Positions 17,192 to 26,352 of a stretch of DNA of 64,000 nucleotides are shown here, one piece after another (positions within the stretch are counted from its first letter, which is position 1; each line of letters begins with the position of its first letter). Made by a program: the position numbers and the translations under genes. The DNA is taken from positions 1 to 64,000 of the forward strand of contig JAXGTO010000005.1 in NCBI GenBank assembly GCA_040774885.1. The letters run 5' to 3'. The notes beneath the pieces were generated by a model, which was not told the origin of the DNA, did not search any database, and saw only the letters and a program-made list of their open reading frames with translations. Source of the DNA: JAXGTO01 sp040774885. GTDB lineage: Bacteria; Actinomycetota; Coriobacteriia; Coriobacteriales; Eggerthellaceae.

Positions 17192-20107
17192 ATGAAATGG
17201 GTTTGCACCATCTGCGGTTACGTATACGACGAAGAAGCCGGCATGCCCGAAGCGGGCATCGCCGCCGGAACCAAATGGGAAGACGTGCCCGCCGATTGGG
17301 TTTGCCCTTTGTGCGGCATGGGCAAAGACGTGTTCGAACCGGTGGCTGAAGAACCGGAAGAGGCGGTGGCTGAATCGGAAGCGGCAGCCCCTGCCGAGCC
17401 CGATGCCCCCATCCACCTGACCATCGACGGCACCGCCGTGGAAGCCGCGGGCGGATCGACCGTCTTGGAAGCCGCGCAGGCCGCCGGCATCGCCATCCCC
17501 ACGTTGTGCAAGCTGGCCTATGCCTCCCCCACCGGGGCTTGCGGCATGTGCACGGTGGAATTGGCCGATGGCACGACGGTGCGCTCTTGCACTGCACCGG
17601 CCGTCGAAGGCATGGAGATAACCGTCAACGGCGACGCGGCAGTGGCCGCCCGCAAGCAATCGCTGGCCTACATCATGGACAACCACGATTACAACTGCGG
17701 CGCCTGCCCCGAAATCGGCAAATGCCGCCTGGCGCAATTCGCCGAAGAATACCAGGTATTCGGAGCCCCGTTTTCCGTCGAGCGCCTGGCATCGGTGCAC
17801 CGCGATGAAACCAACCTCTTCTTCGATTACAACCCGGCCAAGTGCATCAAGTGCCGCCGCTGCGTGAAAACCTGCTCCGAGCGCCAGGGTGCCGGCATCA
17901 TCGACATCGTGGGGGCGGGGGCAGATGCGCACGTTGCCGCCAAACCGGCAGGAGCCGATGCACCCGCCATCGACAGCCTGTGGATAGACAGCGCCTGCGA
18001 GAACTGCGGCAACTGCCAAGCTGCCTGCCCCACCGGTGCCCTCACCACCAAGGCGCAGCGCACCTACCGCCAATGGGAGGTCTCGCGCGTGCGCACCACC
18101 TGCCACAACTGCGGAACCGGTTGCCAGCTGGACTACCTGGTGCGCAACGGACGCATCGTCGACACCGAGCCGGCCGATGGCGACGTGAACCACGGCCTCA
18201 TGTGCATCAAAGGCCGCTGGGGCTACGACTACGTCGGCAGCGAGGCGCGGTTGACCACGCCGCTCATCAAGCGCGATGGCGTGTTCCATGAAGCATCGTG
18301 GGATGAAGCGCTCGACGAAATCGAAAACCGCATGAAGGCCATCCGCACCGAAAGCGGCCCCGATGCCATCGGAGGGTTCTCTTCGTCGCGCACCACCAAT
18401 GAAGACAACTACGTGTTCCAGAAGATGATGCGCTGCGGCTTCGGCACCAACAACGTCGACCAATGCGCACGCGTATGCCACTCCGCCACGGTTTCCGGCT
18501 TGGCGGAAGCGTTCGGTTCGGGTGCCATGACCAATTCGATCGAAGACGTCGAGAACACCGACATGCTCTTCCTCATCGGCGCCAATCCCACCGAGGCCCA
18601 CGCGGTACTCGGCACCGGATTGCGCCGCGCCGTCGCGCGCGGAGCCAAGTTGGTGGTGGCCGATCCGCGTGAAATCGACCTGGCGCGCCGAGCCGACGTG
18701 TTCATGCAGGTGCGCCCCGGCACCAACGTGGCGCTGGTGAACGCGATGATGAACTGCATCTTCGAAGAAAGCCTGGAAGACGCCGAGTTCATCGCAAACC
18801 GCACGGAAGGCGTCGAAGCGCTCAAAGAGGTCGTTTCCCGCTACACCCCGGAAAGCGTATCCGGACTCTGCGGCGTTGACGCCCAAACCATCCGCGAGGC
18901 CGCCCGCCTGTACGCCACCGCGCCCACGGCCGCCATCGTCTACTGCCTGGGAGTAACCGAGCATTCCAGCGGAACCGAAGGCGTGCTTTCCGTGGCGAAC
19001 CTGGCCATGGTCTGCGGCAATCTGGGCAAGCCCGGCTGCGGCGTCAATCCGCTGCGCGGGCAGAACAACGTGCAGGGCGCCTGCGACATGGGGGCCATGC
19101 CCGACAAGTATCCCGGCTACCAGATGCTCGCCGTCCCCGAAAACCGCGAGAAGTTCTCGAAGGCGTGGGGCGTCGACCTGCCCGAAAAGCAAGGCCTCAC
19201 GCTGACCGACATGATCTGCGCGGCAGAAGACGGATCGGTGCGCGCCCTCTATATCATGGGCGAGAACCCCGCCGTTACCGACCCGGACATCGGGCACGTG
19301 CGCAAGGCGTTGGAGAACCTCGATTTCCTGGTGGTACAGGACATCTTCTTGGACGAAACGGCGGCTTTGGCCGACGTGGTCCTTCCTGCCACCTGCGCCG
19401 TCGAAAAAGAGGGCACGTTCACCAACACCGAGCGCCGCGTGCAGCGCGTGCGCAAAGCGGTGGACGCTCCCGGCCAAGCCCGCAACGACTCCGCAATCCT
19501 GTGCGAAGTCGCCACACGCATGGGCTACCCGATGGAATACAAAGGCGCTGCAGCCGTCATGGATGAAATCGCCGCGCTCACGCCGAGCTACGGCGGCATT
19601 TCCCATGCCCGCCTAGACAAGCAAACCGTGCAATGGCCCTGCCCAGCACCCGACCATCCGGGAACCCCTATCCTGCACGTGAAGGGCTTCGCCCGCGGCG
19701 AGCGCGCGCTGTTCACCCCCTGCGAGCATAAAGATGCCGTCGAGCTGCCCGACGACTCCTATCCGCTGACCATGACCACGGGCCGCGTGCTCTACCAATA
19801 CAACTGCGGCAACATGCTGCGCCACACCCCCGGCATCGTGGATGTCAACGCCGACAGCTTCATCGAGCTCAACGATGCCGACGCAAAGACAAACGGCGTT
19901 GCCGACGGTGATCGAGTACGCGTTTCGTCGCGCCGCGGCGCTGTGACGGTGCGCGCCCACGTGGGAAGCAAGATAAAGCAAGGGGCGGCCTGGATGCCGC
20001 TGCACTTCCCCGACGGCTACGGCAACGAACTCACCATCGCGGCGCTCGACGACATCGCGCGCATCCCCGAATACAAGGTATGCGCCATCAAGGTCGAAAG
20101 AGCCTGA
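17192..20107 (+). CDS. Rubredoxin-fused formate-dehydrogenase-type molybdopterin oxidoreductase
   Basis: Protein of 971 residues; AAGGA precedes ATG 17192 and the domain begins at once. Residues 1-50 are a complete rubredoxin (CTICGYVYDEE and CPLCGMGKD). After an acidic Ala/Glu linker comes a 2Fe-2S domain (Cys near 105, 116, 119, 132), a NuoG-like His/Cys cluster site (H-x3-C-x2-C-x5-C near 162-177) and two 4Fe-4S motifs (CIKCRRCVKTC, CENCGNCQAACP). The molybdopterin domain starts near 303 with CHNCGTGC and has the active-site motif QCARVCHSATV, with Cys429 where selenoenzymes use Sec. It ends in a dinucleotide-binding beta-barrel. The order matches NAD-linked formate dehydrogenase alpha subunits apart from the rubredoxin. 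No diaphorase subunits or FdhD are adjacent. Confidence 0.87.
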   Translation: MKWVCTICGYVYDEEAGMPEAGIAAGTKWEDVPADWVCPLCGMGKDVFEPVAEEPEEAVAESEAAAPAEPDAPIHLTIDGTAVEAAGGSTVLEAAQAAGIAIPTLCKLAYASPTGACGMCTVELADGTTVRSCTAPAVEGMEITVNGDAAVAARKQSLAYIMDNHDYNCGACPEIGKCRLAQFAEEYQVFGAPFSVERLASVHRDETNLFFDYNPAKCIKCRRCVKTCSERQGAGIIDIVGAGADAHVAAKPAGADAPAIDSLWIDSACENCGNCQAACPTGALTTKAQRTYRQWEVSRVRTTCHNCGTGCQLDYLVRNGRIVDTEPADGDVNHGLMCIKGRWGYDYVGSEARLTTPLIKRDGVFHEASWDEALDEIENRMKAIRTESGPDAIGGFSSSRTTNEDNYVFQKMMRCGFGTNNVDQCARVCHSATVSGLAEAFGSGAMTNSIEDVENTDMLFLIGANPTEAHAVLGTGLRRAVARGAKLVVADPREIDLARRADVFMQVRPGTNVALVNAMMNCIFEESLEDAEFIANRTEGVEALKEVVSRYTPESVSGLCGVDAQTIREAARLYATAPTAAIVYCLGVTEHSSGTEGVLSVANLAMVCGNLGKPGCGVNPLRGQNNVQGACDMGAMPDKYPGYQMLAVPENREKFSKAWGVDLPEKQGLTLTDMICAAEDGSVRALYIMGENPAVTDPDIGHVRKALENLDFLVVQDIFLDETAALADVVLPATCAVEKEGTFTNTERRVQRVRKAVDAPGQARNDSAILCEVATRMGYPMEYKGAAAVMDEIAALTPSYGGISHARLDKQTVQWPCPAPDHPGTPILHVKGFARGERALFTPCEHKDAVELPDDSYPLTMTTGRVLYQYNCGNMLRHTPGIVDVNADSFIELNDADAKTNGVADGDRVRVSSRRGAVTVRAHVGSKIKQGAAWMPLHFPDGYGNELTIAALDDIARIPEYKVCAIKVERA

Positions 20108-20167
20108 TCGCCGCAAACGATTCGCACATCCCGCACCTTCAGCCACCGCCCGGCTGAACGGATGAAA

Positions 20168-20203
20168 AGAAGGCCTCCCGGAACCGGAACCGGGAGGCCT
20201 TCT
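20168..20203. terminator. Bidirectional intrinsic terminator
   Basis: Perfect 14-bp stem (AGAAGGCCTCCCGG at 20168-20181 with its complement at 20190-20203) between the convergent FDH and RidA genes. Confidence 0.8.
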
Positions 20204-20228
20204 ATGCGAGGAGGACGAGATCGTCGAA

Positions 20229-21497
20229 CTACGCGATGGGAGGGGTTCCCTCGAAATTGCCCACGATGGCTTCGATCTGCACTTTGGCATCCATGGGCAG
20301 CGCAGCCACTTCGACCACGCGGCGAGCCGGGGTTCCTTCGGGGAAGAAGCCCAGGTATGCTTCGTCGACGGCATCCATGTCGGCCAAGTCGGCCACGTAG
20401 ATGTTCACCTTGACCACGTCTTCGATCACATGGTCGACGCTTTCGATGATGGTCTTGATGTGGGTCAGGCACTGCGCAGCCTGTTCTTTGGCACCGCCGG
20501 CCACCAGTTTGCCGGAAGCCAGGTCGATGGGCAGCTGGGCCGAGATGTTGTTGTAGTGCGAGAAGGCCACGGACTGCGTGGAAAGCGAGCAGCGCGGGGC
20601 GGCATCGGTGTTGGCGGCTTCAACGATCAAGCCGTGACGGGCCTCGACTTCTTGCGGGGGCGTGCCGTCGCCATGGGAAACCACGGCTTCCACCTGGACC
20701 AAGGCGCCCATGGGCAGCGCAGCGGCGGCCACGACCGTACGGGCGGGCACGTAGGCCACGGCGCGAGCGATGCCCGAATCGGGGAAGAACGTCTTGTAGA
20801 CCTCGTTCATGGCGTCGACGTCGGCCAGGTCGTTCAAGAAGACGGTCACCTTGACGATGTCATCGAACGGCACATCGATGCTGGTGAGGATCGACTTGAT
20901 GTTGCGCAGGCACTGGGCGGTCTGGGCCTTCACGTCGCCGGGGACCAAGCGGCCCGTAACGGGATCGATGGGCAGCTGGGCCGTGATGTTGTTGTAGTGC
21001 GAGAATGCCACGGTCTGGGAAGACAGGGCGCTTTGCGGGGCGTTGGCGGTGGCGTTGACCAGCTTGATCAAGTCGCCGGCCTGCGGTGCGTCGGGAATGG
21101 TGCCCTCGCCGTTGGTCAACAGGGCTTCCACCTGCACCAGCGCATCCATGGGCAGCGCCGAAACGGCCACAATCGTCTTGGCGGGAACGTACGTCGGGAA
21201 AAACGCTTCGCACACTTCTTCCACCATGTCGGCGTCGCGGATGTCCGTGACGAAAATGGAGATGCGCACGATGTCGCTCATGGCATGCTCGATGCTCTCC
21301 ACGATGGCCTCGATGTTCTCGAAGCACTGGACGGCCTGGTCCACGATGTCGCCTTCCACCAAAGCGCCCGTTTCGGGGTCGATGGGCAGCTGGGCCGAAA
21401 GGTTGTTGTAATGCGAGAAAGCCACGGTCTGCGAGCACAGCGCGCTCTGCGGTGCCGCGTCGGTGTTCCGTGCCAAAACCACGTTGTCAGCGCTCAT
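20229..21497 (-). CDS. Triple-domain RidA (YjgF/YER057c/UK114) protein
   Basis: Protein of 422 residues made of three consecutive RidA domains at about 5-130, 140-275 and 285-420. Each has SHYNN(L/I)(S/T)AQLPID near its start and ALPM(D/G)A(L/K)VQ(V/I)EA near its end. GGAGG eight bases before ATG 21497 sets the start; the frame stays open upstream. Stand-alone RidA is a homotrimer that deaminates reactive enamine/imine intermediates, with an essential Arg at subunit interfaces. Domains 2 and 3 keep the equivalent Arg (VPART, TPARR), but domain 1 has Lys (VPAKT). One chain could therefore fold as a covalent trimer with unequal sites. A 20-bp palindrome overlaps its promoter. Confidence 0.87.
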   Translation of the reverse strand: MSADNVVLARNTDAAPQSALCSQTVAFSHYNNLSAQLPIDPETGALVEGDIVDQAVQCFENIEAIVESIEHAMSDIVRISIFVTDIRDADMVEEVCEAFFPTYVPAKTIVAVSALPMDALVQVEALLTNGEGTIPDAPQAGDLIKLVNATANAPQSALSSQTVAFSHYNNITAQLPIDPVTGRLVPGDVKAQTAQCLRNIKSILTSIDVPFDDIVKVTVFLNDLADVDAMNEVYKTFFPDSGIARAVAYVPARTVVAAAALPMGALVQVEAVVSHGDGTPPQEVEARHGLIVEAANTDAAPRCSLSTQSVAFSHYNNISAQLPIDLASGKLVAGGAKEQAAQCLTHIKTIIESVDHVIEDVVKVNIYVADLADMDAVDEAYLGFFPEGTPARRVVEVAALPMDAKVQIEAIVGNFEGTPPIA

Positions 21498-21611
21498 ATT
21501 GGTATCCTCCCTTTGGATGCCTACGGTATGTCTGCGAAACCGGCTCCCTGCCGGACCGCCTTCCCGCCTCGGCGCTCTCTCCGTGCCTTTTCCACCGAGC
21601 GGGAAGGCTGA

Positions 21612-21640
21612 AGTATACCTTTTTGTGCAGATGCACAAAA
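21612..21640 (-). promoter_or_regulatory. Promoter and 20-bp palindromic operator of the triple RidA gene
   Basis: Bases 21621-21640 read TTTTGTGCAGATGCACAAAA, with perfect 9-bp arms around two bases. On the minus strand a -10 TATACT lies at 21617-21612 and a weak -35 TTTTGT at 21640-21635, 17 nt apart. The palindrome covers the -35 and most of the spacer, the usual place for a repressor site. The rest of the 317-bp gap (21498-21814) shows no gene. Confidence 0.65.
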
Positions 21641-21786
21641 TAGGTTTTGGGAAGATTTGCGGCCGGCGGAAAGCGCCCGATTTCCCGCTTTTCGACAAAG
21701 CTGGAAGCCCCTTACGGGGACCATGCGCAAAACCGCTGCACCGTACCGGTTTGATGCAGGTTTTCCGTACCTACCGTTCACCGATT

Positions 21787-21813
21787 GGTTTTCTCGGCCC
21801 AGGCCGACGAACC
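21787..21813 (-). terminator. Hairpin after the ABC exporter operon
   Basis: TCGGCC and GGCCGA form the core, extended by outer GGTT/AACC pairs, directly after the stop at 21815. No long T-tract follows. Confidence 0.4.
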
Positions 21814-21814
21814 T

Positions 21815-23605
21815 TCATCCCGCTTGTTCGAATTGGCTGTTGTAGAGCCGCGCATAAGCTCCAGCCTTGGCAATGAGCTCGGTATGCGTGCCTTTTTCTA
21901 CGATGTCGCCATTCTCCATCACCAAAATGAGGTCGGCGTTTTTAATGGTCGAGAGCCTATGGGCGATGACGAAACTCGTCCGTCCGCTCATCAGAGTGTC
22001 CATAGCATGCTGAACCTTCTGTTCGGTACGGGTGTCCACGCTGCTCGTAGCCTCATCGAGAATGAGCAGCGGCGCATCTTCGACCATGGCGCGGGCGATG
22101 GTTATCAGCTGTCGCTGTCCGGCAGAAAGGTTCTCGCTTGCCAACGTCGTATCGTAACCCTGCGGAAGGCGGGCGACCAGATCCGACAACCCGCACGCCT
22201 TGCAGACCCCATCAAGGTCAGAATCGTCGACTCCCGGCGTATCGAAAACGAGGTTTTCGCGCAAAGTGCCCTCGAACAGCCAGGTATCCTGCAACACCAT
22301 GCCGAACAACTTATGCACGTTTTCTCTCGTTATCTCACACGTCGGCATGCCATCCACGGCGATTCGCCCTGAATCAACCTCGTAAAAGCGCATCAGCAAA
22401 TTGACGATGGTGGTCTTTCCGGCTCCTGTCGGGCCGACGATGGCCACCTTGGCGCCCGGATCGGCCGCAGCCGAAAAACCATGGATGATCTCGTTGTCCG
22501 GATCGTAGCCGAACCGCACCTCTTCGAACGTCACCCTGCCTTCCACCTCATCAAGATGATCGGTTTTCTGCGATTCGTCTTCCATTTCCTCTTGGCCCAA
22601 GAATTCGAACACCCGCGTGCATGCCGCTGCCATGCTCTGCACGCTGGTGGCCGCTTGCGAAAGATTCTGTATGGGCTCGGTGAACAGACGGATGTAGATC
22701 ATGAAGGCCACGATGACGCCGAAGCTGATAGAACCCTGCATCGCAAGCACGGCCCCCACGACGCACACCACGACATACGCCAGATTGCCGATGAAGGTCA
22801 TGAGCGGCATCATCAGACTGGACAGAAACGTCGATTTCCACGCCACCTGATACAAACTGTCGTTCATCTTATGAAAAGTCGTGCCAACCTGCTGCTTTGC
22901 ATTGAATACCTTGACCACATCGAGGCTTGAGAACACTTCGTCGACATGGCCGTTGATTTTGCCGAGTTCGACTTGCTGCTGATTGAAATTCGGCTGGGAT
23001 TTCTTTATCACCACCGTCGTCAGCAAAACCCCCACGAGCGTCGCCACAACGCCCGCCACCGTCATCGTCAAGTTGGTGATGGCCATCATCGCCAGCGCGC
23101 CCACCAGCATTGCAAGCGACGAGACCAAGGTCGAGAGACTCTGATTCATGGTCTGTCCGACCGTGTCCACGTCGTTGGTGATACGCGACAAGACATCGCC
23201 CGACGGCGTTGAATCCAGATAGCGCAAAGGAAGTTGGTCGATCTTTTCGGAGATGTCACGCCGCATGCTTTGGGTGATGCGCTGGGCCACCGTGGCCATG
23301 ATGAAACCCTGGACATAGTTGACGACGAACCCCGCAAGATACAGAAACACCAGCAGCCAGGCAATGGAAACCACCGCCGATATATCGAAATCGCCGGTGA
23401 GTCCCTGCGTGATGATGTCGGTCATATCGCCGATCTTGGATGGTCCGATAAGGTTGAACACCGCGCCCGCCAAAGAAAGGATCACCGCTGCGCAGATTCC
23501 CCACTTCAAGGCGCCGACGTATTTCAACAGGCCCGAAAAAGCACCCTTCAGGTCTGCTCCTTGCTCCATTGCCCGAGCACCGGATCCTGGCATGTTATCA
23601 GACAT
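21815..23605 (-). CDS. ABC exporter, fused membrane and ATPase domains (second half of heterodimer)
   Basis: Protein of 596 residues with a six-helix type-I exporter domain (about 25-320) and a nucleotide-binding domain: Walker A GPTGAGKTT, signature LSAGQRQL, Walker B LLILDEATSSVD. GAGGAG precedes ATG 23605, which overlaps the upstream ABC gene by 8 nt, so the two are translationally coupled and probably form a heterodimer. MarR-ABC-ABC operons of this layout usually export drugs or peptides; the substrate is unknown. Confidence 0.88.
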   Translation of the reverse strand: MSDNMPGSGARAMEQGADLKGAFSGLLKYVGALKWGICAAVILSLAGAVFNLIGPSKIGDMTDIITQGLTGDFDISAVVSIAWLLVFLYLAGFVVNYVQGFIMATVAQRITQSMRRDISEKIDQLPLRYLDSTPSGDVLSRITNDVDTVGQTMNQSLSTLVSSLAMLVGALAMMAITNLTMTVAGVVATLVGVLLTTVVIKKSQPNFNQQQVELGKINGHVDEVFSSLDVVKVFNAKQQVGTTFHKMNDSLYQVAWKSTFLSSLMMPLMTFIGNLAYVVVCVVGAVLAMQGSISFGVIVAFMIYIRLFTEPIQNLSQAATSVQSMAAACTRVFEFLGQEEMEDESQKTDHLDEVEGRVTFEEVRFGYDPDNEIIHGFSAAADPGAKVAIVGPTGAGKTTIVNLLMRFYEVDSGRIAVDGMPTCEITRENVHKLFGMVLQDTWLFEGTLRENLVFDTPGVDDSDLDGVCKACGLSDLVARLPQGYDTTLASENLSAGQRQLITIARAMVEDAPLLILDEATSSVDTRTEQKVQHAMDTLMSGRTSFVIAHRLSTIKNADLILVMENGDIVEKGTHTELIAKAGAYARLYNSQFEQAG

Positions 23606-25355
23606 GTTCGAGCTCCTCTTTAGACATCTGCGAACCGGCTATTTCCCGATAGGTAGTACAGGAAGCGATGAGTTCGTCATGCGTTCCCTGACCAGCCACG
23701 ATTCCGTGGTCCAGAACGACGATATGATCGGCGTTGCGTATGGTGCCTATACGTTGCGCGACCATGAGCCGGGTCACGTCGTGGCACGTATGCTCGAGCG
23801 CTTCGCGCAGCGCCTTGTCGGTGGAGAAATCAAGCGCCGAAAACGAATCGTCGAATACGAGGATCTCGGGTTTTCGGGCTATTGCGCGGGCGATGGCGAT
23901 TCGCTGGCGCTGGCCTCCCGAAACATTGCGGCCCCCCTGCTCGATGAGGGCATCGGCGCCCCCATCCATTTCGGCCACGAAATCAGAGGCCTGGGCTACA
24001 TCCAAAGCCTCGGAGACCTCTGCGTCCTCGATCGGCGCACCGCTTTCGCCATAGGCGACATTGGATGCCACGGTTCCCGAGAACAACGTCGCGGTCTGCG
24101 GCACGTAGCCAATGCGATCATGCAGGTCATCGAGTGCAAAATCCTTCACGTCAACGCCATCCACGAGCACGCACCCCGAAGTCGCATCGTAGAGACGATC
24201 CACCAGCTGCACGAGCGTCGTCTTGCCCGATCCCGTCGTGCCGATGAGCGCCACCGTCTGACCGGGCTCGGCCGAAAACGAAATATGCGAAAGCACTTCG
24301 CCCCCGTCCGGATAGGAAAACGACACATCGCGAAACTCGATGCGGCCCCGATTCGAAGGAGTAACATCCGCCCCCGCACCATCGCGCACGCTGCTTTGTG
24401 CGTCGATGACCTCGCATACGCGCCCGGCAGCCACTTGGGCTCGCGGCAGCAGGATGAACACCATGTTGAGCAAGATGAAGGCGAGGATTACCTGGATGGC
24501 GTAATTCGAGAACACCACCATGTCCGAGAACACCGACAAGCGCAGCGAAATCTCGGATGCCTGGATAAGATACGCGCCGATCCAATAGACGACCATCGTG
24601 AGCATCGATGTCACGAAAGTCATACCCGGATTCATGATGGCCATAACCCGGTTGGCAACGAGGTTCACATCCGTTATCTCGTCGTTGGCTCCAGCGAACC
24701 GCTTTTGTTCCCATTGCTCGGCGTTATAGGCATGGACGGGACGGATGCCGCTGAGATGTTCGCGCGTAAGGCGGTTGATCTTGTCGGTGATGCCTTGGAC
24801 GCGCCTGAAACGCGGAACGGCGAAGATGAGGGTTGCCGCAAGCATGATGATGACCACGAACACGGCCACCGCCGTTGCCGTCGACCATTCCCACCCTTTG
24901 CCTGCGATCTTGCACACGGCCCACACGGCCAAGATAGGCGCCTTGATGATGGCCTGCAGCCCCATGGCCACAAGCGTTTGGATCTGCGTGATGTCGTTGG
25001 TGGTACGGTTGATCAGGCTCGAAGTGGAAAAATGCTCGACATCGCCTTTCGACAGTTCGATCACCTGGTCGAAAACAAGACCGCGCAACGTGCGCGCCAA
25101 CCCTGCGGCCACCCGAGCTGCAAAATATCCGACCGCGAACGAGCTCGCCATGCTTCCCAGAGCGCAGAACAGCATACCGCTGCCTTGCGCCAGGATGTCG
25201 GACATGGACGAACCTTCCGTTTCCACCAGCGTGGTGATGGCCGACATGTAGTCGGGGAGCTTCAAATCGAGCCAAACCTGCACGATGATGAGAGTCAGGC
25301 ACAACGCGACCGAAAGCCGCTGTTTGCCATCGAGGTATTTCAGAACCTTGAGCAT
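23598..25355 (-). CDS. ABC exporter, fused membrane and ATPase domains (first half of heterodimer)
   Basis: Protein of 585 residues. AAAGGA about eight bases before ATG 25355 is preferred over the longer open frame. A six-helix membrane domain is followed by an ATPase domain with Walker A GTTGSGKTT, signature VSGGQRQR and Walker B ILVFDDSFSALD. The Walker B ends in Asp-Asp where the catalytic Glu is expected, so this half probably carries the degenerate ATP site typical of asymmetric heterodimeric exporters. The partner subunit downstream has the canonical Asp-Glu. Confidence 0.88.
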   Translation of the reverse strand: MLKVLKYLDGKQRLSVALCLTLIIVQVWLDLKLPDYMSAITTLVETEGSSMSDILAQGSGMLFCALGSMASSFAVGYFAARVAAGLARTLRGLVFDQVIELSKGDVEHFSTSSLINRTTNDITQIQTLVAMGLQAIIKAPILAVWAVCKIAGKGWEWSTATAVAVFVVIIMLAATLIFAVPRFRRVQGITDKINRLTREHLSGIRPVHAYNAEQWEQKRFAGANDEITDVNLVANRVMAIMNPGMTFVTSMLTMVVYWIGAYLIQASEISLRLSVFSDMVVFSNYAIQVILAFILLNMVFILLPRAQVAAGRVCEVIDAQSSVRDGAGADVTPSNRGRIEFRDVSFSYPDGGEVLSHISFSAEPGQTVALIGTTGSGKTTLVQLVDRLYDATSGCVLVDGVDVKDFALDDLHDRIGYVPQTATLFSGTVASNVAYGESGAPIEDAEVSEALDVAQASDFVAEMDGGADALIEQGGRNVSGGQRQRIAIARAIARKPEILVFDDSFSALDFSTDKALREALEHTCHDVTRLMVAQRIGTIRNADHIVVLDHGIVAGQGTHDELIASCTTYREIAGSQMSKEELEHV

Positions 25356-25401
25356 CGCCCATCCTTTCGACAGGAAGACAGACAGGACAAATGAGCAGCC
25401 A

Positions 25402-25962
25402 TCATGATTCCATCCCCTTCCGGCGAACAACCATCTCTTCCACTCGATGCGTTATCCTCACCAGTTCGGCAGCCTCGGAATCATCCAGGGCGCAGAGCAG
25501 TTCTTCGAGGCCGTCGACGGCCTGTTCGAAGCCGTCTTGTGCAAATCGAGCGCCGGCAGGAGTTATGATCACTTCGATTCCCCGGCGATCGTCAGGATTG
25601 GGGATTCGCTCCACAAAGCCCTTCCGCTCAAGCGAATTCAACGTATTGGCGATGCGCGAAGTTGAAACCGACAACCTCCGAGACAAATCGCTGGGAGCCA
25701 GCCCCCCTTCTTCGTCCAAGAGGATTCCGAGAAGGGCCATCTCGCCTTTCGACACCTCGCCCATTTGGCGGGCAGGTCCCCGCTCGATAACCAAAAGGCT
25801 CTTCAGCAAGTCGATGGCAAGCTCCCTCTTGTCAGAAGCTGCATCGTTTCCCGCTTCAAAGGCGCTGCGGTTTGCCGCAGCATCCGCAAAGTCCTTTGCA
25901 GCACAAACGGCACCATCGCCTTCGCAATCCCTCGTCTGAACGTTCACCGACCCACCGGCCAT
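25402..25962 (-). CDS. MarR-family transcriptional regulator of the ABC exporter operon
   Basis: Regulator of 186 residues. AGAGGAG seven bases before ATG 25962 sets the start, although an in-frame ATG exists at 26007. The winged helix reads KGEMALLGILLDEEGG, then LAPSDLSRRLSVSTSRIANTL (recognition helix) and DDRRGIEVIITPAG (wing). The first 50 residues are unrelated to the fold. It is the first gene of a three-gene operon with two ABC exporter subunits, so it probably represses the operon until a substrate or redox signal appears. An inverted repeat lies in its leader. Confidence 0.86.
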   Translation of the reverse strand: MAGGSVNVQTRDCEGDGAVCAAKDFADAAANRSAFEAGNDAASDKRELAIDLLKSLLVIERGPARQMGEVSKGEMALLGILLDEEGGLAPSDLSRRLSVSTSRIANTLNSLERKGFVERIPNPDDRRGIEVIITPAGARFAQDGFEQAVDGLEELLCALDDSEAAELVRITHRVEEMVVRRKGMES

Positions 25963-25981
25963 AGGGTGCTCCTCTTTTTCT

Positions 25982-26010
25982 CTATCGGTGTTAGTTACTT
26001 TTACCAATAG
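25982..26010 (-). promoter_or_regulatory. Candidate MarR operator
   Basis: CTATCGGT (25982-25989) and ACCAATAG (26003-26010) form an inverted repeat matching at 7 of 8 positions, about 20 nt upstream of the MarR start. A TTGACA on this strand lies further upstream at about 26039, without a good -10 at normal spacing. Confidence 0.4.
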
Positions 26011-26264
26011 ATACTCTGCTTCCCTGCCGGTGCTTTGTCAAACCGACCGAACCCACGGTTTTCGATTCGTTACCTTGATGCCATCCCCTGCACAACCCTC
26101 CCTACCGCGATAAAGCCGAATAACGGGGGCATCGAGCTGCGCCCGCCGACATGACGGCCCATGGGCCATGCAACGACGACGGCGTTTGCCGACCATGATG
26201 AAACTGCGGCGAAGCCGGCCTTCCACCGCCGCCGTAATTCGCGGGCGCCCTCACCGGCTTTTCG

Positions 26265-26293
26265 TTGACACGGCGCAACAACCACCGCAGTAT
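26265..26293 (+). promoter_or_regulatory. Candidate serA promoter; remainder of the 390-bp gap is featureless
   Basis: Consensus TTGACA at 26265-26270, a 17-nt spacer, then a weak CAGTAT -10. Between 25963 and 26352 I saw no gene, T-box or other leader element beyond this and the MarR site. Confidence 0.4.
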
Positions 26294-26352
26294 TGATGGA
26301 ATAACCCGCGCAGACAGCGCGGATCGCCGAACCGCTGACAAAAGGAGCCGCC

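Noticed and set aside
18450..18500. Selenocysteine at the FDH active site
   Set aside because: The codon at the Sec position is TGC (Cys429). There is no in-frame TGA.
17123..19606. Antisense open frame of 827 codons opposite the FDH gene
   Set aside because: Composition artefact of high GC at third positions. The plus strand carries an unmistakable molybdoenzyme.
26011..26352. T-box or other riboswitch upstream of serA
   Set aside because: No T-box consensus (AGGTGGNACCGCG) or terminator/antiterminator pair is present in this stretch.
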